A stretch of 64,000 nt of DNA, taken from Gnetum montanum (Eukaryota > Streptophyta > Gnetopsida > Gnetales > Gnetaceae). Location: positions 81,840-145,839 of the forward strand of contig MNCI01002833.1 in assembly GCA_015680685.1 (NCBI GenBank), in the 5' to 3' direction. Position 1 is the stretch's first letter, and each line of letters opens with the position of its first letter. The notes under the pieces were generated by a model. The model saw only the letters and a program-made list of their open reading frames with translations. It had not been told where the DNA came from and searched no databases. Shown here one piece after another: positions 23,301-33,500 of this stretch. Position numbers and translations under genes: made by a program.

Positions 23301-23510
23301 CCATTCACCTACATCCATATGTTACCCTTTTCCATTACAACTATGATTGAGTTGTTACCCAGCTTCATTGTATCTCTAAAATTTTCATCAAGATTAGAGA
23401 AATATTCCTTCTTTCCACACATATGATTGCTACATCCCAAGTCAAGAAACCATACATCATCCCCATTGGCCTTATTCATATCCACATACACCATCAATAA
23501 CATCTCCTCT
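23301..23510 (-). pseudogene. Copia C1 aspartic protease fragment
   Basis: The 64-residue open stretch 23309-23503 reads DDVWFLDLGCSNHMCGKKEY. The family motif W.LDSG(C/A)S.HM is present but its active DSG is DLG, so catalysis would be lost. It lies between the zinc knuckle and integrase, as expected. Confidence 0.8.
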
Positions 23511-24360
23511 TGAGTCTCAACATAATTGGCCTCCTAATCCTTGCTTGGACATTCCCATTGAAAGTGCCCAAGCTTGTGACAATTATAGCACTCCACTATG
23601 GCTTTTTCAAATCTTTATTTGGCTCTTCCCCATCCTCTTCCTCGAAAAATTCCACAGCCTTGACCCCTTTCTCATGATTGATCACCATGGGTTATTTTCA
23701 AAACATGTTCTTCTTCAACATGAGAACTCATGCATTATTCATGCACAAGTAGGCTACTTTGTAACTCATCAATGGTCATGGTGTCTATATCCTTAGACTC
23801 TATAATGGAACACACAACATAATCAAATGCTGGAGTCATGGATCTCAAAGTTTTATCGACCACAACAACATCTCCCTTTTCCTCACCATTTGCTTTCATC
23901 TTCCTGGCTATGTTTCATAGATTCTCTTGCCTTCATGTGGAGAGTTTCAAGCTGCTTCTAGAGAGCTTGCAAGTATGCATGCTTGACTCGTGTTGTACCT
24001 TGATATTTCTACTTCAAAGAATCCCATATGTTATTTGTTGTATCCTTGTTGAGAATCGTTTCTAGGATTGAACAATCTAACGCTTTAAATACATAGTTCT
24101 TTGCTTTCAAATATTTTAGCTTTTGATCTTGAATATTCTTCTTCTATGCATCTATAAGAACAACACCTTCTGTTGTTGCAGGAATCCCATTCTCCACCAA
24201 ACCCCAATACTCTTTAGAATGCAAGAAGTTTTTCATGAGCATTGCCCAATGATCATAGTGCCCATCAAATTTCAGAACCTCTGGCTGCACAAATGAACTC
24301 TCTATATGATTACTACACACTTAGAAGACTATTGCTTTTAATTTTAACCAGGCCCCATGA
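23511..24360 (-). pseudogene. Copia C1 gag with CCHC zinc knuckle
   Basis: Read leftward from 24330, the sequence gives LKFDGHYDHWAMLMKNFLHS, EYWGLVENGIPATTEG, LKYLKAKNYVFKALDCSILE and NKDTTNNIWDSLK, the standard plant copia Gag (UBN2-like) region. At 23549-23590 a canonical zinc knuckle CYNCHKLGHFQWEC (CX2CX4HX4C) is intact. Frameshifts and stops occur between. Gag forms the particle and binds RNA. Confidence 0.83.
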
Positions 24361-24364
24361 TGGA

Positions 24365-24376
24365 GCTCTAATACCA
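24365..24376 (-). other. Primer-binding site of C1 (initiator tRNA-Met type)
   Basis: The minus strand reads TGGTATTAGAGC, one transition from TGGTATCAGAGC, two bases from the LTR end. Confidence 0.85.
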
Positions 24377-24378
24377 AA

Positions 24379-24623
24379 TGTTAGAAACTAGAGAAATTGG
24401 AAGAAATTAGAATGATTTATTGAAGAACTTTGGCTAATATATACAACCTTACATAACAAATTGAAAAAAGATAAACATCCCACATCATAACAAACTGAAA
24501 AGAGATAAACATCCCATGACTAACAACTCCTAAGACATGAGAGGACTAAATCAAAACAATAAGAATCCCTTAATAATAGGGATTTTTTTGACTAAGTAAC
24601 AAATTACTAAAATAAACCCAACA
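24379..24623 (-). repeat. 5' LTR of copia C1
   Basis: The 245-base LTR starts TGTTAG and ends CCAACA on the plus strand, an imperfect terminal inverted repeat. It directly abuts LRR-RLK coding sequence at 24624, so C1 jumped into that gene. The presumed duplication copy is aagtg at 24624-24628; its partner lies left of the window. Confidence 0.85.
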
Positions 24624-25888
24624 AAGTGAGCACACCCAGGCAGCCTATTCCAATCCTGGAAGCTCTATCCAATTACTCTCTTTTAACCCATCTACGGATA
24701 TATCACAACCCTTTAAATGGAACTTTACCGCCCACCTTTGGTACCTCATTGTCAAATCTTCAGCAGTTGAGGCTTTCTGACAACTTCATCTCTGGCAACA
24801 TCCGTCAGTGTAGGAAATTTATCATTTCTTGTTGATCAGATCATCGCAATGTACTCAGCGGTACCATTCCTCATCAGATTGTAAATTTGAAGTCACTGCA
24901 AAGAATGAAGCTCCAAAGAAACAAACTAAAAGGCAACATTCGGATCGACATAGCCCTTTCAAGCAAGTCACTTGGCTATCTTTATTTTGGGCAAAATATG
25001 TTGTTAGGTTCCATCCCTGCCAGCATTGCCAAACTGATAAATCTGCGGAAGCTGCACCTTCATAGAAACTTGCTGTCTAGTAAAATTCCTTGGGAGATAG
25101 GAAACTGCCCTGTTCTTGAGGATCTCGTACTAACTGCAAACAACTTATCTGGAACAATACCACCAGAGGTTGCCCTTCTCAAAACCACCGTATTTCATTT
25201 TGATTTGTCTGCAAACTATTTGACAGGAGAAGTGCCTCCGGAACTAGCAGGACTGCAAATGGCACAGTTTATAGATCTTTCCAGCAAGGCAGCAACCAAC
25301 TTTATGGAAACATTGCATATTACATGGATAGCAGGTTGGATGCCTGCAAAATCAATCTCAGTTTCAATCATTTCAGTGGCAACCTTTCCAAATTAATAGG
25401 GACTAAGCTCACTCAACTTGAAATCATAGATCTGTCTCGTAATAACTTTACAGGACCTGTGCCTGTAACCCTCGTCAATCTTACCACTCCATTTTTTATA
25501 CTTTTCTTGCAACAACTTGATGAGAAAGTCCCTTGTCTCAGGAGTTCTTCCAATAAGCTAAGATTAACAATATGGTCATTGCTTGGAAATCCAAATTTAT
25601 GTGGAAGATGCTTCAGCCTAAAAGCTTGTCTAATATCTCTCAAGCAACACAAATCTTATATCAGTACAAACAGCATCCTGAAAATTGTGATTGACATTTT
25701 AGGTGGCCTTTTGTTGCTAGTTGTTACCACGGTTTGATTCATTTTCACAGCAATCAAAACATTTAAAAGGGAAACTCCAAAGATGATTGAGAATTTCATA
25801 AAGATATATGTGGATGAACTTCAAACTGCTATAAACACTTTCAATGATTCAAACTTGGTAGGTGAAGGCAGGTATGGAAAGGTGGGTG
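24624..25888 (+). pseudogene. LRR receptor-like kinase pseudogene: LRR, transmembrane and kinase start
   Basis: About nine leucine-rich repeats of 24 residues are visible (LRIYHNPLNGTLPPTFG, LQRMKLQRNKLKGNI, LSGTIPPEVALL, IDLSRNNFTGPVPVTL). A C-terminal cap GNPNLCG is at 25585-25605, a membrane span at about 25674-25735 (IVIDILGGLLLLVVTTV) and the kinase glycine loop GEGRYGKV at 25861-25884. The receptor would sit in the plasma membrane and sense ligand outside. Breaks: C1 removes everything before 24624; an in-frame TGA is at 24833; a short duplication at 25283-25296 (agcaaggc/agcaacc) shifts the frame; a TGA is at 25735. The kinase stops after the glycine loop and resumes at 28529. Confidence 0.88.
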
Positions 25889-25919
25889 GTGGGTTCTATT
25901 CATAAGAATCCAGTTTAGG

Positions 25920-26210
25920 CCCATTTTTTTACATAACTTTTTTGTATCTCCGTGTAAAGTTTCACTCTAAACTGTTAGAGAAGGCCCATTGTATAAAGAT
26001 TGTATCTTTGTTGCACATTTTTTTGTATCTCTGTGCTAAGTAACACTATAAACTGTTAGAGAATGAACATATGAATGTCCTATCAAAGTCACAAAACTTT
26101 CCAACAAGCTATGCTTATAAAAAAGAGATGCAAGAACTTATGAATATCCTAAGACAGTCACAAAACTTTCTAACAAGCTACGTTCATAAATAAGAGATGC
26201 AAGAAATTCT
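25920..26210. repeat. Two short tandem duplications inside the broken kinase gene
   Basis: One unit of about 81 bases recurs (tgtatctccgtg at 25943 and tgtatctctgtg at 26024, each followed by aaactgttagagaa). A second unit of 69 bases recurs (26071-26139 and 26140-26208, around gtcacaaaactttc). They may be footprints of repair after insertion. Confidence 0.6.
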
Positions 26211-27380
26211 GCAGACTAAATTTGCAATGACACAAAGCAAATACTGGTATACCATACCTGCAAGCAATGGGGTTCCAATCACAAGCAGCCATTACCTTCA
26301 AAGACATTGGTATTTGAACAAGTTTCTGTCACTACCTTTTTGTCACTGTTAAGTTCTAGCATATTGATTATCTGATTCACCTCTCCCACTACGGCTCCAT
26401 ACCCACTTTTGTGGTTCAAAACATAAAATGAGAACAACAAAAAATTAATTTGGCTTCTTTGAAAAATCATAAGATAATTATCATGCATATTGTTCTTGCC
26501 TTTGATTGAGGACACTTTTTTGTTGCACTACGTGGGTTTACCTATTTGAGGATCCAAATCATTTCATTTACTGTACTAACTTGCAAATCATTTCAATTAT
26601 AGTATCAACTGCAATGGTTAACAGTTAGTGTTAAGAGAAAAGAAATAGTGTTATGGTTAATGCTTAGTTATAGTAGATTTTATTTTAAACTATAAAAATT
26701 TTAAGTAAAAAAGTAATTAAAAAATAAAGAAATTGTTATTTAAAGTATAATTGTTAGTTTTATGATAAATAAAGTATTTTTTAAAAAAATAAAATTAAAA
26801 AATAAACAATAAAACAAATAACAAATTATTTAAGGATAAGGTAAAAAAGACAAAGACCAACAAGAAACAATAGCATAGTGATAGTTTAGCACTATTTTTA
26901 CAATATTATCCAACTCTTTCCTATGATCCTTAGTTAGCACTTTCCCCTATTACAATTGCCAACTTTTTATTATTGAGAATATTTTCTTCAAGTGAAAATA
27001 AGAGAACACAGGAAAACCCCGAAAAGTTAAAAATTGGAACTAAACAAGAACATTAGGCAGCAATTAGCACACTCACCAAATCATCCATAGATTTCTGGTA
27101 CGAACTTCTTTGCCATCTTTGAGGATTTTATTTGATTGTTAACATGTAGTGGTGAATCTATGTATATTAGTTGGTTTAAGACTCTGAGTGGTATTTAAAA
27201 TTAAAGATTTTTTTGAATTGGACTTAGAATAATCTTTATTTTTTTATTTTATTTTTTGGATGGAATTTTGTTATACATTGTCTATCAAAAAACATGATTG
27301 CGGCGGTCATTTTTAAAATACATTTTTGTTTTATGGTTTTTTTTTAATTTTCTTTGTAAATAATATTTTGAATTTTTATA
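26211..27380. other. AT-rich DNA, nothing recognised
   Basis: The sequence is increasingly AT-rich, with runs of A and T from 26650 to 26860. No protein frame or terminal repeat is seen. It may be the non-coding part of the hAT element or an expanded intron. Confidence 0.5.
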
Positions 27381-27947
27381 ACAGGCATATACGATCAATG
27401 TCATCTGAAGAAGATTTGCTTTCTGAAGAGCAAGAAGAGCATGGAGAAAAATTAGAATATCAATTATTAAAAAAAGATTTTTAAAGAAAGCTATGGCCAT
27501 CCTTCTATCTTATTTTTAATAAAGGTTTTTTCACTCTTATTGATTATGGAAGAAGATAATCAAAATCCTCATGCTTATGTAACAAAGATTTTTTAGCAGA
27601 ATCTTTTTATTAAGTTTTGAATTTAATTCTTTTTTGTATTATAGGATTCCAGTGCATCAGCATGTGAAAGGAATTGGAGTGAATATGCATTTATTCACTT
27701 AACAAAATGCAACAGACTAGGCATTGCAAAGGCTGAAGATTTAGTTTTTGTTTATTCAAATATTAGGTTATTATCTCAATCTTCTTAAGATTACAAAATG
27801 GGTCCTCATCGAATGTGGGATTATGGAGGATCTATGGATGATGGAGATGATGAATTTCCTATGGAAGTTCTAGATTCTAATTATGAAAATATGTTTGATG
27901 GTAAAAATAAAAAATGTATGAAAACTAATACTAACAATATGGTATAA
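27381..27947 (+). pseudogene. hAT-family transposase C-terminal (dimerisation) remnant
   Basis: The clear part is 27645-27947. It reads SASACERNWSEYAFIH, then CNRLGIAKAEDLVFVYSNIR and DYKMGPHRMWDYGG, ending acidic. This is the C-terminal dimerisation domain of hAT transposases (ACERNWS...H...NRL...DLV.V..NLR). One stop (TAA, 27786-27788) interrupts it. A tattatag just before 27645 looks like a 3' splice site. An upstream short frame at 27400-27484 (SSEEDLLSEEQEEHGEK) may belong to it. The catalytic core is absent. It lies in the middle of the broken kinase domain; terminal inverted repeats were not found. Confidence 0.72.
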
Positions 27948-28528
27948 ACAATATTAAGTATGTTACAAGTTTAACATGCTAATGTATTGGACTTGATATG
28001 TCATGTCTTCATTTAAAAGTTTTATTTATCAATGACCAAAATTGTTCTTACTATATATTTTTGTTTTTTTATTAATTTTTTTTTCAAAAAAATTATTTAT
28101 TTTTTAAATAAATTATTTTACAACTTCTATCTAAGTTTATCCATGGGTAAAATTTCTTAGATACCAATAAATAAAAATATTGTAAAATTTTATTTTTAAA
28201 ATATACTGTATTGCATTACATTTTAAATTGTTGTTCTATGAACAAAGAAATATACACATAATTTTACTAAAATATAAAAATTGCTAAAGTTACTAAGGTT
28301 CTATATTTAAAGCTCGTTTCTTTTTCGCAACCTGATTATTTGTCGTTTCTGTTGTGTTGCCGTTGTCATCACGTTGCCCCATTTCCAGTTTCCAGTAACT
28401 ATGGGCCCTGGTAATGCCTTTCATGGGTAATGGCAATCTTCATTTTCTTCTTCATAGGAGAGAAGATGGTTAGTTGATCCCATTAAAGTTACCCATCCCA
28501 ATAAAAATATTGCCAGATTGATTTTCAG
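27948..28528. other. AT-rich stretch before kinase C-lobe, nothing recognised
   Basis: No coding or repeat identity is seen. It ends in ttttcag at 28522-28528, a 3' splice-like site directly before the kinase catalytic loop. Confidence 0.45.
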
Positions 28529-29168
28529 GTCATCCATTGTGACATCAAACCAGAGAATGTGCTATTAGATGATGATATGACTATCAAACTCCCTGATTTT
28601 GGAATATCTTGCCTCGTAGAAAATTTTGATGGTCCAACAACATCGTCTTCTCTTACTTTTAAAAGCTCTGTTGGTTACATTGCTCCAAGTACTACCTTTT
28701 AGTTTTCACCCTATTTTTAATCTCATTCCTGGTATGACAATGTGCATTTACTAACTTTTAAAAAATGATTTCTAGAGTGTGTGGTTGGGGAATGCATATC
28801 TATAAAAGGTGATGTATACAGCTTCGGAAAGATTACTTTGGAAGTCTTTACAAGAATGAAGCCTACACCTGAAATGTTTTCAGGAGATCTCACATTGTTA
28901 TCTTGGATCTCCATGGTTTTTGAAGGAAAGTAAGATGAAAACAAAAGAGAAGTAGTCAAAGGTATTATAAAGACATCAGATGAAGGTGGGGAAGGAATTG
29001 AGATGGAGAAAGATGAAGAAATCTTAGCTATGCACTTGCCATAATCCTTCCATGAGGCCTCACATAAAGGAAGTTGAATTGTTTGTACAATCTATTTTTC
29101 CTCAAAATCTACAAAATCAAAAGAAACCACCAAGAAACTTAGAAGAAGTTACTAATATTGTGGATTGA
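28529..29168 (+). pseudogene. LRR receptor-like kinase pseudogene: kinase C-lobe with one intron
   Basis: The first exon reads [17 protein letters not shown], then PDFG (28592-28603) and SSVGYIAP. The residue before the catalytic Asp is Cys, so this is a non-RD kinase, the class common among plant immune receptors of the FLS2/EFR/Xa21 kind. An 87-base intron (28689-28775) splits the codon after YIAP. The second exon gives GECISIKGDVYSFG and TLEVFTRMKPTPEMFSGDLT. After about 29030 the frame shifts; the shifted frame continues NPSMRPHIKEVELFVQS to a stop at 29166-29168. Kinase subdomains II to V are missing upstream. It belongs with 24624-25888. No function is expected. Confidence 0.85.
28689..28775 (+). 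other. Spliceosomal intron in kinase fragment
   Basis: gtactacc at the 5' end, ctaac branch-like at 28751 and ttctag at the 3' end. Joining the flanks keeps the frame from YIAP to GECIS, where intact family members continue without a gap. Confidence 0.8.
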
Positions 29169-29957
29169 AAATCTAAGCTCCACCATAGTAGGGAAGGGGC
29201 TTACAGTTCAACGCTTTTTTCAGATTAGTGGTTCAAGTAAGTCTTTTTAGAGGAGATGAACAACACTGACATTCTTCCTTATGCTTCTTTATTTGGATAA
29301 TCCAATTCTTGTCAGTAACTTGACATTTTTGTGTCTGAATTATTGGTGACCTGTAGGATACTAGGATTTTATCCATCTTACAATGGAGGAATGCTCCTTC
29401 ATGCAGGTATTCCACATTAGCAAATTGCTACTTTTTCAAAACCCCAATTAATTCTTTACTTTCAAGGTTTAATGTTGGTAATGGCAACATGCAGGTGATT
29501 AACATTGACTTTAAGTCTTTTGGATTTCTACTTAATTTTAGAAGTACAAGTGCAGTTGGTTACTTTTGTAAATAAAGTAGCTTCATGGTTGCAATGCTTG
29601 GCTTAGCAACCATTTATCCTTCTTCGAAATTAAGCTTCCTCTAATAATGTTTTGAATTTTGTAAATGTACAATGTTTCCAATATTTATGGTCATGATCAA
29701 CGTTAAATATATGGAAGCACAATGATCATTTTGGGAAGCCACAGGCATTGGTAAGTTATTTTAATAATCTTTATGTTCATGGGCTTTGACTTGTAATGTA
29801 GGGTGAAGTTTTTGTTTTTTCATGTAGGACTGGATAAGTTTTGATATTTTCTTTTAAAGAAACAATTAGAATGTATCTATTTGTTTAGTTTTTGTGTTTG
29901 AGTTATTGCAACACATTTGAAACAAATGCCTTGAAATATTGTTGCTGATAGAGATAC
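29169..29957. other. 3' flank of the receptor kinase pseudogene
   Basis: No coding sequence is recognised. It could hold the old 3' untranslated region, up to the L1 insertion at 29960. Confidence 0.45.
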
Positions 29958-29959
29958 TA

Positions 29960-30539
29960 TGAGAGATGCCTTAGGGTGGTGGTTCTCCTAGACTCTTCCC
30001 ATGGTTCAATGACCATGGAACACTCTGAGGCACCTTTGGATGACTCTTAAGTTTTAAAAAAACCCATCCCAGCTTGGCAGTACCAAGCCAGTAGCAACAT
30101 ACCCTCTTGTTGCAACTCTCTCTAAGTTCTCTTCATACTACCATCAGTTGGAAAACTACATGGCCCTAATTCTATGGTGGTCATAGATATGTAGGAAGCC
30201 AAGCTTGGATATTTCTAGTGTGGTGCCAAGCCAAAACTTGTACCAGATTGTGAGGATTTTGGAGGTGAGGTGCCACCCTTTGTAAATGTATTGTTTTCCC
30301 TTCCACCGATGTTGTCTACAAAGTTTCTTATGTGCTTATTTGCAAGGTCCTCATTTGGAGTTAGTTGTCCTCCTTGAGGTGCATTCCCATACATATATTA
30401 AGAAGTTGGGTTGCTGCTTACACTCTCTTTTGGGTTGCTTGCTTGTTAGAGGTGTATTCCCCAAGTCTTCCACCCTAGATCCATTGGATCTTAGTGAATT
30501 CCTTGGGGTGCTAGACAACGTTGGTGAAACATTGTTATA
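29960..30539 (+). repeat. 5' LTR of L1
   Basis: It begins TGAGAGATGCC and ends gttata. It is close to 35961-36542 along its full length, for example 'aagttctcttcatactacc' in both. Confidence 0.88.
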
Positions 30540-30541
30540 GA

Positions 30542-30554
30542 TGGTATCAGAGCC
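30542..30554 (+). other. Primer-binding site of L1 (initiator tRNA-Met)
   Basis: tggtatcagagcc is a perfect match to the initiator tRNA-Met complement, two bases after the LTR. Confidence 0.9.
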
Positions 30555-33500
30555 TTTTTGGAATTGTGTTGCGATATGCGTGTGCCCTTTGGTTGTATTA
30601 CACCATCGAGGTTGTTCTATTAATGGTACCTTCGAATTGATATCTAGGTGATCTAGGATCATATTCTTATGTATTCTTTGAAGAGTTTCCTTATGGTAAG
30701 ATTTGTACGCTCTTCGTGAGGGGGTTGATGTTATATTGTGAGCAACTGATGTATGTTGTTCTTCTCAAGGATGTATACGATTACATTGTGGTATTGTTCT
30801 CCACTTGTTTACTTGTGGTTGGAAAAGTTGTGGTTTTACTTGTGGTTGGAAAAGTTGTGGTTTTGTTCTATTGGCAACTCATAAATTATTGTTGCTCAAG
30901 GAGCTCTCATCTCTAGTCTTCAGTGATTCATCTGGGATGAATTGAACCTAGCCTTTGCTTTGGTTTCCACTCAAATGACATGTATTGAGATGGCATTGAT
31001 TGAATTATGCAGGATGTGGTATGCTTGTACTCCCACTCACCGTAGATATAGTATGGGAATTACAAATTGGGACATGTTGGTTCCTAGGTACAGCAAGATG
31101 GAGGGCCTCTGAACATGTGCTTTTGGTGAGCCTTTTTTTGGGTGGATTAAGACTGTTGTTGGTAGACTTCATACGTTCATGTTTGTGATTGTATGTTTGT
31201 CTAGTTTTGTATGCATATCTTCCTAGTTGCATTTTCAAATTTTTTGTTGGTGTTTCTTTCATTGTGTCCATTGTTCATAACACAAAGCTTTGTGATATAC
31301 ATGGTGTGATGATTTGTTGTTGGGATTGTTGAGGATGCATTTTGAGGTTATTTGTGCCATCCCAAAGCCAAATGTTTGTTGTCTTGTTTTGACAACCTCT
31401 TGTGCTTCAAGCATGATTGCCCTTGTGGTAGACCTTTCATGAGTTGTGCTCCTTTTTTTGTGCTAGTTGTGTTTCCCTTGGTTTTGTGGCATTACTCCTT
31501 TGAGTGGTGACATTTCTTTGGGCTCTTTGATTTGGAGACCTTTTGGTGTGGGTCATCCTATTGTTGATTCTTACTAAGACCTGCCCTCCTTTGATGAGAG
31601 TCTTTCTTGTTGACGCATCCTCCCGAATGTTGCTCATCGTAGCAAGAATTGGTTTTACAGAGACATGTTGTTGGCTAGACCTTGGTCTTCCACCTTATTT
31701 CTGAGTTGAGATAATGATTCTTTATTGCCCATGCCTCTTATGAATGTGTTGAGATCTTGATCCTGGAGGGAACCAGAGTCAATGGCTAGGAATGTTTGTT
31801 GTATATGAATCTTAGAATTTTGAGTGTTATAGTTCTCTTTGGGTGTGCCTCATGATGAATTCTTTTATGTGAGTGTATCTAATTGATCCATCGATATTTT
31901 GCATGATTGATCTCTATGCATGTTGTTAAGTTCTTGCTCTTTATGATGTTGCCAGAGTGATATTTCTCTATTATATGATCATGCTTGATGGTTGCATATG
32001 AGGCTAATGTGTTGATCATGTTCCTGCTAACTTCTCTGATTCTAAGTTCTTGTCTCAGTCTTTACAGGTAGCATAGGTACAAAGATGTAGCTAGTGATGG
32101 CCTTAGTTGATTCTATGAGCACTATGTCTATGGGGAAGATGTATGCTCTTGAGGCCTTCATGAATTGGTTATTTGGTCTCAGAATCCTAACATTGGGTTG
32201 TTGATTTATCAGTACCTTGGTTGTGATGAAACAATAGGTACATCATGATTTGTTTGCCTCTTTGTGCTAGGTGAGCACTAACAAAGGATAGTGATCCATC
32301 ATAGACCCTATAGATATTAGGTTAGTAGATGGCATAAAATAGTATCCTTGGCCATGCTGGATACTAATGGCCCAAGAGTGGCCAATGCCTTGAGGTCCCA
32401 CTATGGCAAGTGATGGATACTCAGTTGGCATGTCCCATTATTCAATCATCATGTTCGTTTCCTGAATCATTTTCATTCGATAGCAATTGTGCAATGCATT
32501 TGGTGAGATGGTTATTCATGTACATGTAGAGATAGTTTTTTAGTAGATGCAATGTGATAAATGATGGTGTAAATTCCGCAATAAAGATGGGTTTCTCTCA
32601 AAACAACATGGTGCAACCTTGGTGTGCTCCTGGTGGCCTAAACCTTTCAACTTAGGATGGGCTTGGGTATTTCATTGTATAGCCTTCTAGGCATAGGTAG
32701 CATTCCTAAATACCATGTATTGTGCTTACTAAATATATTCCTATCCTCGGGTGTGTGAGATTGTAATGTAACCTTATGATATTCTCAGTTTTGATAGTTT
32801 ATGCACACAAAAGTGCTAGATGTTATTGCCCTGTGTGAGTCAGCTGTCTCCTCATTGTAGGCCTATGCCACACGCTATGACAAGGCCAAGCTTGATGTAT
32901 GGTGTTTTCTTGATGCTCATTCTTGGAGTGCCTTCTCTGTATGTTGTAAGTGGCCTTTGTGCCTTGATGTGTAATTCTATTGAAAACCCCATGGAAAATT
33001 CTCTTATTGAGATATGGTGTTATAACGAGTAGGCCAAGGCATGTCCTTACCCAAGGTGCTCTTGAATTGATGCCTTGTGTTCTTTGTGATATTCGCATGC
33101 CATGATGGTGTGTCCTTTAGTGAATGTTCTAAAGATATGACAAGTCTTGGGAACACTTCCTCTTTTGTTCCTAGACTAGGAGAAATCTTGTCCATAGGTG
33201 ATCGATGATTGTATGTAGCCTGAAATACAAACAAATTGGTTTAATGAGCTTGATCTTGATAGTGGGTGGTTCATGATGGCCATGTGAATTGCAATGGCAG
33301 ACTAAAATTCAAATCAAGGTGATGCTGCTATGTGTAGCTGTGAAGTAGAGTTGAGTTTTAGGTATTGGCACCTAGACTCTCTCTTCCATGGCTGGATGTG
33401 ATGATGGAGTAGTTTTGCAAACACTAGGATGGTGGTCCATCCTTGAATAAATGATGTTATAGTTATAGAAATTGTGACTTCTCTTGGTGGCCTTGCTTGG

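Noticed and set aside
24626-24835. Intact small LRR protein starting at ATG 24626
   Set aside because: The ATG is created at the copia insertion junction; the sequence is the interior of a larger receptor gene.
31005-31271. 88-residue minus-strand frame in L1
   Set aside because: No recognisable motif; the opposite strand is equally open and L1 is read on the plus strand by its primer site. Chance frame.
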